From Nectonema munidae (Eukaryota; Nematomorpha; Nectonematoida; Nectonematidae), in contig JAUIRK010001046.1 in assembly GCA_030549495.1 (NCBI GenBank), positions 644,501-708,500 of the forward strand: a stretch of 64,000 nt of DNA. Reading direction: 5' to 3'. Shown here one piece after another: positions 14,901 to 29,900 of this stretch. How positions within the stretch are numbered: position 1 is the first letter of the stretch; each line of letters opens with the position of its first letter. The notes under the pieces were generated by a model that had not been told where the DNA came from, searched no databases, and was given only the letters and a program-made list of their open reading frames with translations. The position numbers and the translations under genes were made by a program.

Positions 14901-17900
14901 CGACATTTATATTTTTATTAAAAAAACTATTCCTTCAAGTACTTGGTCAATCACTTCAGTTCTGAAATAATGCATCAACTTTTGCAAAATGGTTCGGTTT
15001 TTTTGTGGAAATTTGAGTTTTTAAGATTTTTACGTGGAAAAAAATTGTGTTTAAAATAAAAAATGAATATCTTTTCAATCAAAAATATCGGAATCAAAAA
15101 ATTATCATACATTTTAAAATAAAATTTTAAAACTAATAAATATATTTAATTAAAAGTTTATCACATAAAAATGTAATGAATTCTTTTACATAAAAACATT
15201 TCTACAACTTTATATAAAAATGAAACTTAATTTAGAAAGTAAAAAATTGGATTAAGAGGAATTAGACAGACTTGACTGTATGCTTACATTCCGTTTTGGA
15301 TAAATGATGGTTATTTCTAGAACCCAAAGAGTAATTTTTAACAGAAAATGTATAAAATGATAGACCATCGCATATGTAAACTTTATTTCTCTTAAGCGTC
15401 ATCCTAAAATCTGTATTGCAGTTAAATTTCTTCGAAGTAGGAATAAAAATCTATACAATTTCATTATTTCCTTTCAATACACACACACACTACTCGTTAT
15501 TATTGTGTAGTACATGGAGAAGAAAGGCGTATTATGCTACCATACTCTCCAATCAATTACACTAATCTCGATTTTCAATTATTTGAAAAAGATGGAGAAA
15601 ATCTGATTAAATGATTATTCTTCTTATCCTCTCTTTTAAAAGCATAATTAAATAGAAAGTAAAAATGGTATGCAGGCAAAATCATTTTGTGTCGAATTGT
15701 GATAAGTCGAACATTGCGTTGTGCAATTTTGCCTCAGTCTCGAACGCAAAAAAGAGTTCTACATGCTGAAAAAGGGTTAGGGTTAAAGACGTTCTTTGCA
15801 GAAAAGAAGAATACTCGTTGTGTAGCCAAATTCATCTTTAGCTTCGTTGTCATCGAGAACTTGTAGGTAGCAGGCACTCTCAAAATTGCGCTTCAGGTGA
15901 TCTTTGTAAATCTTAAAAGAAGTACAAGACTTTTTATATCCGACTTTCTAAATCAGTTCTAGTTTAAATGAACCAATTGGAATAATAATTGAACTAGTTG
16001 GTTAGATGGTATCGTTTTATTAGTTAAATAGATAAGATTATAATTATTTATTGCCCAGAAAACAAGTGAAGACGTTAAAAAATCTGGTATGTGAAGTAAT
16101 AGGCAGAAAGGTTGGTTTCCGAAAACTGGGTCTAAGAAAACTCGAAGTGGAATATTCGGACTCAGACAATTGGGCCTCAAGCATCGATAAAGGAGATCTT
16201 GATTTCTGGGAATGGGTTTTATGAGAGCGTGTTTTTTTTACAAAAATTATTTATTAATCTAAATATTATGTTTGAATTAACATTAAGTGAGCAATTAGAC
16301 AATTTTACAAAGGAATCGCAAGTTTAAGATTATACAATACATCATCATTTTTGGCATTTTAGTATGAGGGAAATCTTTTTATGGCAACTTCAGAATCGAT
16401 CTCCATCTGGCTTGATACCTAGTACCAAATATTTAAAATTATTAAAAATAATCCACTATTTAAAATTTTTTCTCTTTTTTAACAATAGTAACATATTCTA
16501 TGCAACGACGGTTAGCGAGTTGGAGGGCGAATATTCGACTTACACTCCAAGTACTTGCATCGGCATCAAGTTCTAAAATTTTAAATTTTTAATATTTAAA
16601 TCCAACTCTTAAATTTTTTTGGATGCTGACTGTAACTCCGAGTCCTAATCTTCTAAAATCTTCGACTCCACCGTCTCTCGACTTCGACTACGTTATATAT
16701 GACCGTTTTAAGATTTCCTAATAGCCATAATAGACTTTATACTTTAGGAAAAGCCACAATTCCGAAAGGTTTTGTTTTTCAATTTAAAACACTTTCTATT
16801 TACTTGAAAGTTTAGTATAAAGAAATAGATGTAATTCTTATAAAGTTTATTAAATCCATTGCAATTGGGTTGTGTTTACCAAATAATTTAAGTCAGTAAA
16901 GAAAAAACTATAAAGAAATAAATGAATTACATACTAATCAATTCCAAACAAAATGGATGTTTTCTGTATTTTCAAAAACGAAATAGTGAATTTGTCAAAT
17001 ATTTGCATAATAAAGAACTTTTGTTATTATGGTGATTATATAGTATTACCATGTAGATATTATGAAAACATTTTACCTCTTCATCAAAATTTGAAAAGGA
17101 AAACAAATAATTTTTCTCCAAAAAGAAGATTTAAACGTCCTCTGTAATTTAACATGTTGAATGTTGAACAACGTAAAAGTTTTGCCTAACGAGTCAGCAT
17201 TTGTTTCGCAATTATTTTAGCTGTAGTTTGTTGATTCGATCATTAGAAAATGAGTCAATTTAATAAAGTTCAATCCATCCACTTAACAAATAAAACAATT
17301 TTTATGGTGAACATCCAAAATATTTAGAGAAAATGTGGTACAAGGCCAATAAATAGAGAGACTAGTAAATATTCCAAACAACATTGAAGAAAACCAAAAA
17401 AAAATATTAACAAACTTTTTGGGGGCATGAGTAAGGTTGGTTAGATACTGAGGTTCCATAACTCAAAGTCTTTGGTTCGATACCGCAGCAAGCCTACTTT
17501 CCTCGTATTTCACTACAAGCGGCGAAAGTGTGCCTTCTCGATAAAAAAAATACCTCTGGATACCTTTACCTTTATACCGAGCAGTTTTGACGACCAACGC
17601 TGAGTTTAAGGAATAAAATCAAATGTTTTTGGTCCACACTAAATCCCAATCTACAAGATCATCCTAGCACACGTTATTTTGGTGACTTTTAACCAGACAT
17701 GGGAGGATCCAAATAATTTATAAAGGGATTCTAATGTTGATCAAAACTTTACATTTTTCGAAAAACTGTATTTCGGGCTCTTTAGGTTGAATAAATTCAT
17801 TTTAGAGATTATTAATGTTTAATTGAAGATAGTAAAAATGTTGGTAAAAATAAAATATTAATTATGTCCTATTTTCAAAATTTAGAACTCCCTTTAAACT

Positions 17901-20900
17901 TATAACAAATAATTATTTTTTATTTTTTTGTTTAAACCATTACATTTTTCATTTTTTAACATTTTTATATTAAATTTTGTGTTTTTTGGTGATTGTATAT
18001 GAGCAAACTTCTTCTTCTTTTTCTATGGAATTTTTACAAATTCAAAATTTAAATTTATTTTATATGTTACATTTAAAATTATTGCGATAAATAGTTCAAA
18101 ACAATAAACAAAGTGTTAATTAACAATTTTATATATATATATAAGATTTTAATAAATAATCAATTTTTTAATTATACTTCATCAAGGATGAAAATTAATC
18201 AGAAAATTATCGTGATCTTGCTTACTTAAATTTTTCAATACTACTCTTCCTACATTTTCACCATTATCAATGCTAAAACACATGTATACACTTTTTAAGG
18301 TTCGTCTGTATCCTCAAGCGGACTTTTTAAGTTTTGACATAAGAAGCTTAAAACACCTTTAAATTTCTTTAAATTTGTGCAATTTATTTTTGTATTTCCT
18401 TTTGTTTATATGCTCTCCTCTATTACTTGTTAACGTTTAAAGATTTTCGACTGTAAGAAATTTCAAAAATCATGGGCGCATATAACCGTCTTAACCTTTT
18501 TCAAGAGCTTTTTTTTTTAGTAAGAATGAAATATTATCAGGGCCCAATGTTTATAGATATTAAATATTTTTTGAGCATTTAAGTCAAATTTAATACCATT
18601 TTGTGAATTAAAATAATTCAACTTTTTACCTCAATTATTATCAAAACGGATTTTGTAGAGCCCCTCCTTAGATTAAGTCTGAAAAACATCTGGCTTTAGA
18701 TTTGTATTGCTTATAATACATAAAATATTTAATATTTGTTTTAGTAAAACTAAGTTGGCATCTATTTTATAGCAAAGTTGCAACATTGTTGCATATTTTG
18801 TTCGTTAACTTTTATTTCGGGCGGTATACAACCCTATCGCTTTCAGGTAGTAAAAATGTTGTCTTTCCTATAGTTAAGAGAGAAATGCTTTGAAAAAATA
18901 GCTCAAAATTATACTAACTTGAAAAGACAAAATGTTTTCAGAATAAAGTGGAGCCAAAACTCTGAACATTTATAAAATATTGCGCACAAACCTCTTGAAT
19001 CCTCTATCACTTTTTTAAACTTTGAAAATGAATGGCCTGATCATCTTTTTAATAACTTTTTTTAATTTAAAGCATACCCTTTTTATTCTATGGGCCACTG
19101 AAAGAGTTAAAATCAAAGAAATCATATTTTTAAGGTTAATTGGATATTTATTTTTATATGGAAAGATAGTTTAAAAGAAATTAGTACTCACTCATGCTTA
19201 AACTTTAGAAGCTTCGACTACTAAAAGACTAAAAGGAATCAGAAACATATTCATTTTCTCGTTTCTTCAAGAAAAAAAATTTCTCGTTTCTTCTTTTCCC
19301 AATTGCTAATGTGGATAATAATAATAATAGTAATAAAAAGTAGAAAAATGTGGGTGATCATTAAAGATTTATACATCAAGTAAAATCCATGTTTTTTTTA
19401 TTTTTTTAGTTCAGGGGAGCAAAATGGTGAGATCCAAAAATTTAAAACAAGACAATGAAAAATTAAGAAATGTATAGGAAAGCTTCAGTTCTCAAAATTT
19501 GATTTTCCAAAAAAATTTTATGAATAAAAAAAGTATAATTCGTAAAGAAATGCAAAGAAACGTATTGAAATCAAACTTTGATACAGCAGCTGTACAACCG
19601 TGAACCGTGGTCTCATTATAATAGGGGTGATGTAATATATTCGATATTTACTACTCGATATAGGCACTACTACAAACTTATTTATCTCGTAAAGAAGTTG
19701 TAAGAGTGCGATTTTTAATTGAATTTTATAAAGTTACACTTCAAGAGTCGAATAATTACTAGTTACTATAATATGTAGTATATAAATATATATAAAATGG
19801 AAGCGCAAACAAGTATTTAAAGGGATGGAAATAATTTTGTAAGGAGAATTGATTTGAGAAGTTTTCTTTGTCGAAGCATCACATTATTAACCAAGATCAA
19901 GGGATAACGCAGTATTGATTTCGATTTGGTGGATTCAATCAAAGCGTGAGCAATCACGAGATGATGTAAAAGACGCAAAACATAAAAAAAATTAGTTTAA
20001 GAGGGAGAGGGAGAGAGAAAGAACATGAAATGGCGGGTTAGGATTGGAAGCAGAAAAGTTATTATAATTGTCAAAGAGGATTTAAACTAACAAGATCAAC
20101 GAATGCAACAGCATTCGAATGCAAAGAGTGCCACAAAATCAAGTTAATCAAAAAATCCACTTAGGAAAAGCAAGAATTTTTGTGGAAATCCTTTTTGAAA
20201 TAATGCATCGACATCCATTTAATTCCAGTTATTAAAAACATTTATATTTTTATGGCGCGTAATGTCTTGATCTAACAACTGTATCTTCGACATAATTTAA
20301 CTAACTTAGAAGTTAAGTAAATACCTAGCTAACTAACAAACTAACTAGGTCGTTAAAAACATAAGAGTTTTGAATAAGTGTTATTTTCTAAATAAAAGTT
20401 GATTAGTAAGCGATTTAGAGACATCAAAATCAAATATTCTTTATTTCAATTTTTAATATTGATAAGATCAGGTCCGTATACCCACGGAATGGTGCGGGAA
20501 GAGGAAGGGGAGAGGGGTGAAGGGTTCCAGATGCCTGATTTTGAATCGATCACATTCATTTGTGAGAATTATATTTATTTATGTCACCTCTAATTAAAAT
20601 TTTGACCATGAAAAAAATTTTGATGCAATTTTTCAATTGATATAAAAAATAAATACATTGCCATTAGGAATATAATTAAATACATAAAAAATTTTGATTC
20701 AATTTATAGGCTTTCTACCAATCTTTTAAAATGTATAGTAAACGTGATTATTCCTGTTTTAGCAAAATTATTTTAAAAACTGTACAATCAAATCTCCATT
20801 AACTTTGAAAAAAGTAAATTAATATTTAATCATCAACTTGATTTTTGTAAAACGCGCACTTCTCAATTTTTCCACGTTTACTTGATCAATGATTCGTTAA

Positions 20901-23900
20901 CAAGACATATGACGTTATTCATTGATTTTAGCAGAGCTTTTGAAATTGTCCAGCATACATTACTGTTGAATAGGTATTTTCATATGGGCTAGATTCATTT
21001 CGTTTATACTTACAATTCAAACTTATTATTAAATAAATTCCTCTTCTTTTTAGGCAAAGAAAAGGATCTTTTCTTGCAAACTTTCCAATGTCATCTTCAT
21101 TCTCTTTTAAATTTACTTCTACCTTGCATATAGTTACTGGTGAGGCGAGTTTCTTAAATTAAAACCTTTTAATTGTATTGACTCCCTACTTTTGAATTTA
21201 TTACAGGTAACTTAAGAGTGTAGTTTTATAATAAGCAAGTCTTTGATATACTTTGATGCGCTTTAATATATTCTTTATGCGCTCCTATTGAAATGAATTT
21301 ATAAAACTCTTGAAAAAAAATTTAGTATCAATTTCCAAACTTCAATTGAAGTTTCATTAAATAACTATTATCATGATAAAGTATCTTGTTCTTTGAAAGT
21401 TTTATAGGAAAATAAAATTTTGGTCGTTTTTTAGTTAAATTCACTTTAATCAAATGATTCTAAATATGTTTGGATATATAAAAAATTCACTAGCAAAGCG
21501 GTATTATAACATTTAATGGATGCATAATATTAGTTATACTGGACATCGATAATAATTAGTAAAGTGAGGTTTCTCTAAAATAATTTTTTATTTAATATTA
21601 TTTCGTTAAATCTATCAACTAATAATTATTTAATTAAAATATAGGTAATATCTAATTAGCTAATTAACTAATTAATACAAATGTCTCGATAACATCGCAA
21701 TATGAATAAAAGCAAGCATTCAATTTGATTTAACTAAAATTACTTATGCCCACATATATTGTATACATGTCCAGAATAAAAAATTATTGAGGAAATAATT
21801 GAAATCGATTAAGAAAATTTGTATTAAAAATCACACTGTCAAAATTGCATAAGATTGCATCATGATTGAGTGAATGGATTATGCGTTCCCTCATTTTAAT
21901 AACATGGAATCATATTGACGATGATAATTAAGTTTGATTTTTGATGCATCACTTCCGTCTGAACTGAACTCATACGAGAAAAGTTGTCGTCATCAAAAGT
22001 ATTAATTGAGATTGCTATCGATGGATTATTTATTTGACGTCAATGGCAGATTTATTTGGATTAGGTTTTTCATTTAAAATGAAAAATTTTTTGGGAAAAG
22101 GCGATTTCGATTAGTAAATGATTTTACAAGTCAAACTTTAAAAAAGTCTTAATTTTTTTTCATCTTTCACCATGCCTAATTTTATGGCAAGTCGAAGATG
22201 CAAAAGTCTAAATTTTTTTAGCCTATTATAAATTACAACACTTTCATTCTTATTTTTTGGGGCCAGTTTCCGCTGTTTGAGAATAAACGTCAAAGAACAC
22301 CGCTAAATACATCCCTATCCAAAAAAAGGGATGTATACACACCCTAAAGAACTGGCCTACAAACTCCTCTTTTTGATTCTCTTTTTTCTTCGCTCTCTAC
22401 TCTATATTCCTTCAAGGTTGGATTCAAACTTACCGTATATTTCGCTGTATATGTCGACCTTTTAACCCTTAAAAATCATTTCAAAACTGTAGATAATCTT
22501 ATATAACAGAAACAAAAAGCAAACCTTTGTGGAATATCGTTATATGGCTCATACCGATGACAGATGGGTGTAGAAACTACTAATGTAAATATTAAGAAGT
22601 CCACCCCGGCTGTATTTTTTTTATTCCTAGGGGAACGGGGTTCTCGTAAAAATGAAAAGTTTTAAATAACAGCAATTAAAAAATGCCAAATCTTTCATTT
22701 CTTACAAAAATAAAAAGAATTTACATTTACGGTTGACGGTTTTTCAGAATGCGGACACCCAATAATTTAGGCGAGTTTTGTCATTTAAAAGGTTGACTTA
22801 TACCCCAAATATTAGTTAAATCTTAAATATAGACATCGATTTTGAGGCGTCGATTACTTAATATTTGAATAGATTGTAATATTTTGCTGTTCGAAAAAAA
22901 GAAATGAGAGTTTTATAAAAAAAAAAAAACTCAATGGTTAAGAAGTACGGGAAAAGAAATAAATCAATTGTTGACTTTAAAATGAAATTAACGTTTAACG
23001 AAAGAAGGAAAGAAATTGTTTTTTTCAGAAAATAAAAGTTGATAAACTTTTTCAAGAATACCCATTTTTTCAAAGATTTTATTTTATTCTGCAAATTTTA
23101 CATTACTTTTTATCATTATTTAAACTCACTATTTTAAGAGTAAATTTAATATTTTTTTTATTTCAATTCTCATTTATTTCTTAGATTTTGGTTGAGTTTC
23201 GCAGACTGCGTCCTCAAATGTTAGATGACAATTTGGATGAAGTCCTGAATAATAAATTTTGTAAATACTTTAAAGTTTTAAGTTCTAAGGTAAAAAAAAG
23301 GATACTAATTTAAATTCCTGTCTGTTTGAAGAGTTCAATAAAGATATCGATTGTAAAAAGGAAAAACAAGTTATGCTTTTAAATATTTATGTAAATAATA
23401 TCATTTATAGATATGTAGAAATGCCTGAATCTTGTTAATTTATGGAGTCTTCTCAAAGAAAAGTGAGTAGATATCATTTTTTGAAAGAACAAAATCAACA
23501 AGAGAAGTTGATAATACTCATTGTGAAAGAATCAATTTTTACATTGAAAAACGCTTCATTTTCTGTTGAGATCTATGGAAAAATACTTGTTCATACCGAG
23601 CATTTTATCTCACTTTTCATTCACTTACATGCTAAATATATCACACCCAAAAATACTCTTGTTTTCATACAAAGTGTGTTTTCGGGTCGAAAAGACCAGC
23701 ATAAAAACAAAAAAGTTTTAATTTCAAGCTTGAAAAGACCAGCATAAAAACAAAAAAGTTTTAATTTCAAGCACATCTTCTTTAATTGCATTTAAGTTAA
23801 GTGTTAATTTCAACACAAGGTTAAAACGTTGAAATGCAATTAAAAGATTCAAATTTCCATAAATAATATTTCCTATCATTTTCAGCAACTTCACAATCAT

Positions 23901-26900
23901 ACATTACACAGGAGTCGTCAACTTGAAGAAATTTCTGTATTTTCTTACTTCTGATACTTGAAAGAATTTTCAAAAAATCCTATTTATTATACATTAACTC
24001 TTTTACAGATAATGTGAATGAGCTGAAAAAGAATGAATAAAAAATAATTTATCTTCCACCTTTAATATCGTTTATCTGCACAAAAATAGAAAGTAGAAAT
24101 GTGACAGGACTTTTCTTTCAACGAAGACAACGAATCTACATATTATATTTTTTATTAGTTAGTTTAATTAGAATATTTGTTGAATGCTTTATTTTGAGCT
24201 CAAACATTTATTTATATTTATTTATTATATCATTAAAAGTTAACGCTATAAAAACTTATAATGCTAAATTAATTTTAAAAAAATTAAAATGTTTCAAAAA
24301 AAATTCGGAAAAGATTGTTGATAAGCTTGGAAACACCTTTTTACTAAAAGAACAAGCCAAATATTTTTTTATCTAACTAAAATCTAATATGGTCGATATT
24401 TCTTTTAGTTGAAATGTTGATTTGTGGAAAAAAAACGTTGATTGTAACATCATTGGTTCATATTTCCTAGAATCCTTGAAACAAATATATTTAAAATAAT
24501 ATCTTTAAAAATCTACATAAAAAATAAGATAAATGAAAAAATTTTACCCAGTAATCCTGAAAGTCGTGAAATGAATGAAAACTAAAGTAAACCAGAAAAA
24601 AAAGGGTTTAATGCGAGAAAGAGGAGAGTAAAAGTGCGAAAAACCTTGAATGCTTTCCAGCGCTGATTATTTGGTTGTCGAGGGAAACGGTGTTGGCAAA
24701 TGTGTCTGAGAAGCGCTTTTGAGTTTTCTTGAAGCTATTGAGAAAGAAGTTAATGTTTGAGATGCGCTTGTCTCCAAGAAATTTCTTTTGATCAATCACA
24801 ATTTTGGCAGGTTTATTAATTTTTTGTTCACTCATTAATGCCTCGTCATATGCTTTACTGCTGAGTTCTGAAAGTGTAATGAATGGTGTGATTAAAAAAT
24901 GAGAGAATAGAAAATTGTAATAAGTAATGGGTAGGTCAAAGAAAAGTCAATAACGTCAAACTTTGCTTACATTTAGAAACGCTGCATAACAAATTTTCAA
25001 TTTAGCATTTTTTTGACTTTTTTTAAATTATTTTATAAATGAATAAAGTCAATTTTATTTTATATAAAAATCAATTAAAAGTCAAAAAACCTTATTCATA
25101 AAGTCAACGTTCAAACGAATAAAAAATATAGCATAAAAAATTTCTTTACCGATGTTAGTATACAACATTTTCAAAATTTGAAAAAAATTAACTTTTAAAA
25201 GTTGAATCTCAGAATTTTAATTTTAATTAAAAAACAAAGAAAAGTTTACATGTATGATAAGTTCTTTTTAGAAAAACATTTTTTTCTAAAAAAATATGTC
25301 CACTATAAAGTAAAGAATAAAATTTTTGGTGTCAAAAATAAATTTTCCTGTTTATGAGAGAGGCCGGTGTCTTCAACCACGAAAGGAAGGGACAGATGAA
25401 GATTAGCAAGTTTGAAATATTTTTCTACACATAGAGACTAGATAGTCATTTTTATTCAAGTTATCATCATACAAGTTTAAGTTAGATACATAAGAGTTTT
25501 AATGAAACATATGTAGGATTACTGACATAGTGTAAAGACAAAAAGTTAACGATAAGGAAAAGAGAAATGAGCGTTGAATGTATATAATATGACTACACTC
25601 TTATACGTTTAAAACGCTTGTAAAAATGTTGAAATCTTAAATGTAGGTCGACGACGAGTATAAGACGAAGATAAATTTTGTTCAAAATGCCTAGCAATTT
25701 GACTACTCGAGTATAAGCCAATTAGAAAAAACAAAGCTGATTACAGATATATTATCAGTGCCCTTTGGTTACTTTATATTTATATGACAGTAGACAGAAA
25801 AATCTATTCATACACTTCATAAGTGAATTATTAAGAAGAACTAATAAACATTAAGCTGTCAAATACTTTAACCTACCTTGAAAAATAATTTGAGAAAATG
25901 ATTAATTGTAAAAGTTAAAAAAAACTTTTTCTATTTCAGTTGAAATATATTTATAAACTTTTTATGTGCATTATTGAAAATTAATGTTAAACTAGAAAAT
26001 AACTTGATATATATTTTATATTTTTAACACTTTGAAAAGCACATCTGTTTATTCATGTTGGGTCTTTTTTCAGCTTGGTTCTAAGAATAGAACAGGTATA
26101 TTAAGCAATAATTTTTCAGTTAAAAAACGTGTTGTAACGATTACAATAGGTCACATAAAATAGGAAAAAAGGTATTATGAAAGGTAATAACTTTAAAAGC
26201 GCTAACTTTTAATCTCAGCTTTGGATCCGTCCTTCCGAGATTTTCGAAAAGATGGACTGTCAATGTTAAGAGAAAAATAAACGGAAGATTTTTTGGAAGA
26301 CTGAATTTCATCATCGTCATCTTCTTCATCTTCATTTTTAGGAGTGAAAGTGAATGGAATCTAAGCATAATGAGAATATTATACTTGCAGTGTTGAAAAT
26401 ATTTCATTCATTAAAATACAAGATCTGGAGTTTTTATCAGAGAAGTCTTTCTTAACGTACGTATGGGTAGGCAAAAAGGGCACTGAATTTTTTGGTGAAG
26501 TTTTTTAGATCAGTAAGCAATCTTTATATAAATATCAGTGGCGTAATTCACGCTGTGATAGGTGTGCAGCATACACATTACATATAGTAGTAATTCCATA
26601 TATTGATTTTGCTCAATAACTTGTGATCCACAGCATAATATAATCAGTAATGGCTAGTTTGTGTCGACAATTCTTCATGGTCATATGCTGCTACATGCCT
26701 TACCTAGCGTCTATCTAGGTCTTATGCAATATAAGATATACATTCAAGTTTGATTGACTAATCATTATGTGATTGAATGGGTTATCATAATCTATTATTT
26801 AAACCAGTGTTTTCTCAACCTTTTTCGGCCCATGGACCATTGTTTCTAGGAATATATAAAATTACGATGGACCACTTTTACTTTTAGGCTGTTCCATTTT

Positions 26901-29900
26901 GCACTAAAATACTTAATGAAAATACAAAATTGACTAATTACACGTTAAAATTTATTTTAGTAAACAACGATAAAACTCAGTATATTAAAATCAATTAAAA
27001 TGAAGTCATTCAGTTTTAGTCCATTCAGCTAGTCACTACCTCGACCTTAATGTTTCTGACACAGGGTATCATAATCAATTTTTATCAAGTCATTGTCTTA
27101 GTCTGATGATTCTCTGTAGTTGAGATATAGTATATTTAATTTTCTACTGAAAACATCAACAATAGATGAAAATCCAGATTCCACCAACCATCTGGTAGAG
27201 AAAAAATGCTGCATGAATTTAGATGAAAAAATATTTAATCCTGAGCCCTTTATCGATATGTAGGCAAAGACGCATTCTTTGTCAACTCTTTTCTCAGTTT
27301 CATATTCTCTTTCAAGTCTAACGACATTTCAACCAATTCAATATCTTCATTTTCAGACTCATAATTTTTTAGGCTTCACAAATCAGAGTTTTTAATAACA
27401 AATTGTGGGCTAAATTCTATTTTTAGTTGTCAGTATTGCAATCAAAGGAATAATATTCTTCTATAACTATACAAAAGATAAAAATGTTATCCTAGCATAA
27501 TCTGATTTATGTTCGCAATCATAATCCCATATGTGTACTGATTGACATTTTACTTTCCAATTTACTCAGTTAACTTTGTCAAAATATCAATGTGCCAAAC
27601 AAGAAGGTTTGTCGACTCGGTATAAAAAAATTAACTCCGAGTCGATTTTTTTAGTATTAAAAATATTTTTATAAATTATTTAAAAAATAAAAGGAATACT
27701 CTAAGTACTCGTTGTCGGAGTCCGATATTTCCACTCCAAATTCGCAAATCTGGGCCTCAGTCAAATATTATTTCCCCACAAAACGAGTTCAACAATACTA
27801 ATTTGGAAGTATACAAAAAATTATATGAAATTAAAGGTTTAAACAAATTTTACAAAGAATTTCTATCATCTATAAAAATTCTTACAGTAATAACTTTTGA
27901 AAAATCACTTTATTTAAAAAAAATTTAGCGAAGAAATTCGTTAAAAAATTTGCTTTCTCACTTTCTTGTTTTCTTCCAAAAACTTTCAAAATCTCAGAAA
28001 GACATCAAGAAAGAGCAAACAATTTTTTTAAAAGAATTAGTATTTTCAAACATAAGAAACGAAATAACGATTAGTTTTGTTGATAAAATGGAAACCTTGT
28101 TAGATCCTTTCAAGCTCTGAAGTTTCAGTGAGACAACTTCTTCGGAAGCTTTAATCTTGGCACCAATTTCATCGATGGATAAGTCTGTTATGTTTTGACC
28201 GTTCACCTGCACAAAAACGTAAAACGAGGATATAAGAAAAATTATTTAAATCCAATACCTCCAAAATACGATCTCCGATCCCAATGTTACATAACTCATC
28301 TTTATATTTCTCATCATTCACATGCTTGATGAAAATTCCGGAAACAGGCATGTTTATATTTTGAGTGCTGTCAATCTCAATCACACCACATGTAATACTA
28401 ATACCTAAAAACGAAAAAACATTAACACGAATTAATATAAAATCATCAGTAGTGCAATTCACCACTTCTGAATATACGGTGATCCAAAAGTTCTATCAAA
28501 AATTCTCTTTATGAAAAATTATTACATGAAGGGTTTATCTAATAAACATCAAACTTATTATCAGATAATATATATATATAGAGACAACTTGAGTGTCATC
28601 TCCAACCTGTATACTACGATGATTCATCTCCAAACTGTATACTACGATGGTTTCTATTCCAAGTACAAGTCTAGGGAGACAATATTCAACTTTCTGTTCA
28701 TATTTTGCTAGATGTAAGATTTGATATACCTCATTCGGGGAGACGATGTAAAATAAGTTATTACCTATATTTTTGCAATTTTTTTCACGATATTAAATAA
28801 TATATCTGTCAAATAATCAAAATAAAATTCTGTAATCAAAGAAGCAAAAAATATTCTCTAAAAAATCAAAAAATATCAAACTTTCTGTTCATATTTTGCT
28901 AGATGTAAGATTTGATATATCTAATACGATGTTACAAAAGTTATTACCTATATTTTTGCAACTTGCACGATATTAAATAATATATTTGTCAAATAATAAT
29001 CAATAGAAAATCCTATAATCAAAGAATCGAAAAATATTCTAAAAATCAAAAAATATTTATTCTTTTCAATTATATTGTTGGCTCCCGTTACTTTTAGAAT
29101 AGAAAGATAAACTTAGTCTCTCTAACTATAGTCTCTCTATCATACATATAGGAAACTAAAAGTAACAGGAGCCAACGATATATTTGATATAAAAAGAATC
29201 ACGATAGCGCTGGCAAATGTTCCGTTGAATATTTCGAGAATTTTAGTTCTAAAAATGATTTTCTGCACAAATTTATCTTCTTAAGCCCAACCTTTTGCTC
29301 GTTGTGTTATTTAAAATTGACATCCTTAGTCTAAGAGGTAAGTGTTTCTCAACTTCTGATCGAAAATAAAATTCAGTGGAAGAATTTATTGATTAAAGTT
29401 TGAAAAAAGGTTAGAAATTTTCAGCATTTTTGCTACTACATAGCGGACAATTTTTAAATTTCTTTAAATCTCAGTGTGTGATTTAAACAAAAATGTTGAG
29501 AAACCGTGTATAAGGGATATACATCTAAAAAAAAATGAAAGTAAAATGAGACGACACGCACCAAAACTTCCTGATTGATCTCTCGTTAAGCGAACTTTTT
29601 TAGGCGAGTCCCAGATTTGATCAAAGGATCTATCCGAGTCCAAATTCGTTCTGGAAAGCGACTTGATGGAGGAAGAAGAATGTGAAGAAAAAGAGGAATA
29701 AGAACTTTCTTTTGCTAAAGTCGGCTTTATGGAAAGAGATGAAAGTGGTTCACAGTCTTTCTGGAGATCAACTTCTTCACCCTTCGCGGATGAGGAAAAA
29801 CTAGGAAAATATGTTTGCATTTAGTGAGGCAAAAAGAAGGCAAAATGTGTATTTATAATTAAATTTCAGAGAAGTTAAAAAAATTAGCAGGAGAAATGAC

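Noticed and set aside
17421-17495. A true tRNA gene
   Set aside because: A and B boxes are present, but the 5' GGGGGCA has no complementary 3' acceptor strand and the body continues as a SINE.
23442-23747. 101-codon plus-strand open frame
   Set aside because: Runs through a 44-bp tandem duplication and has no recognisable domain; partner exons in phase could not be found.
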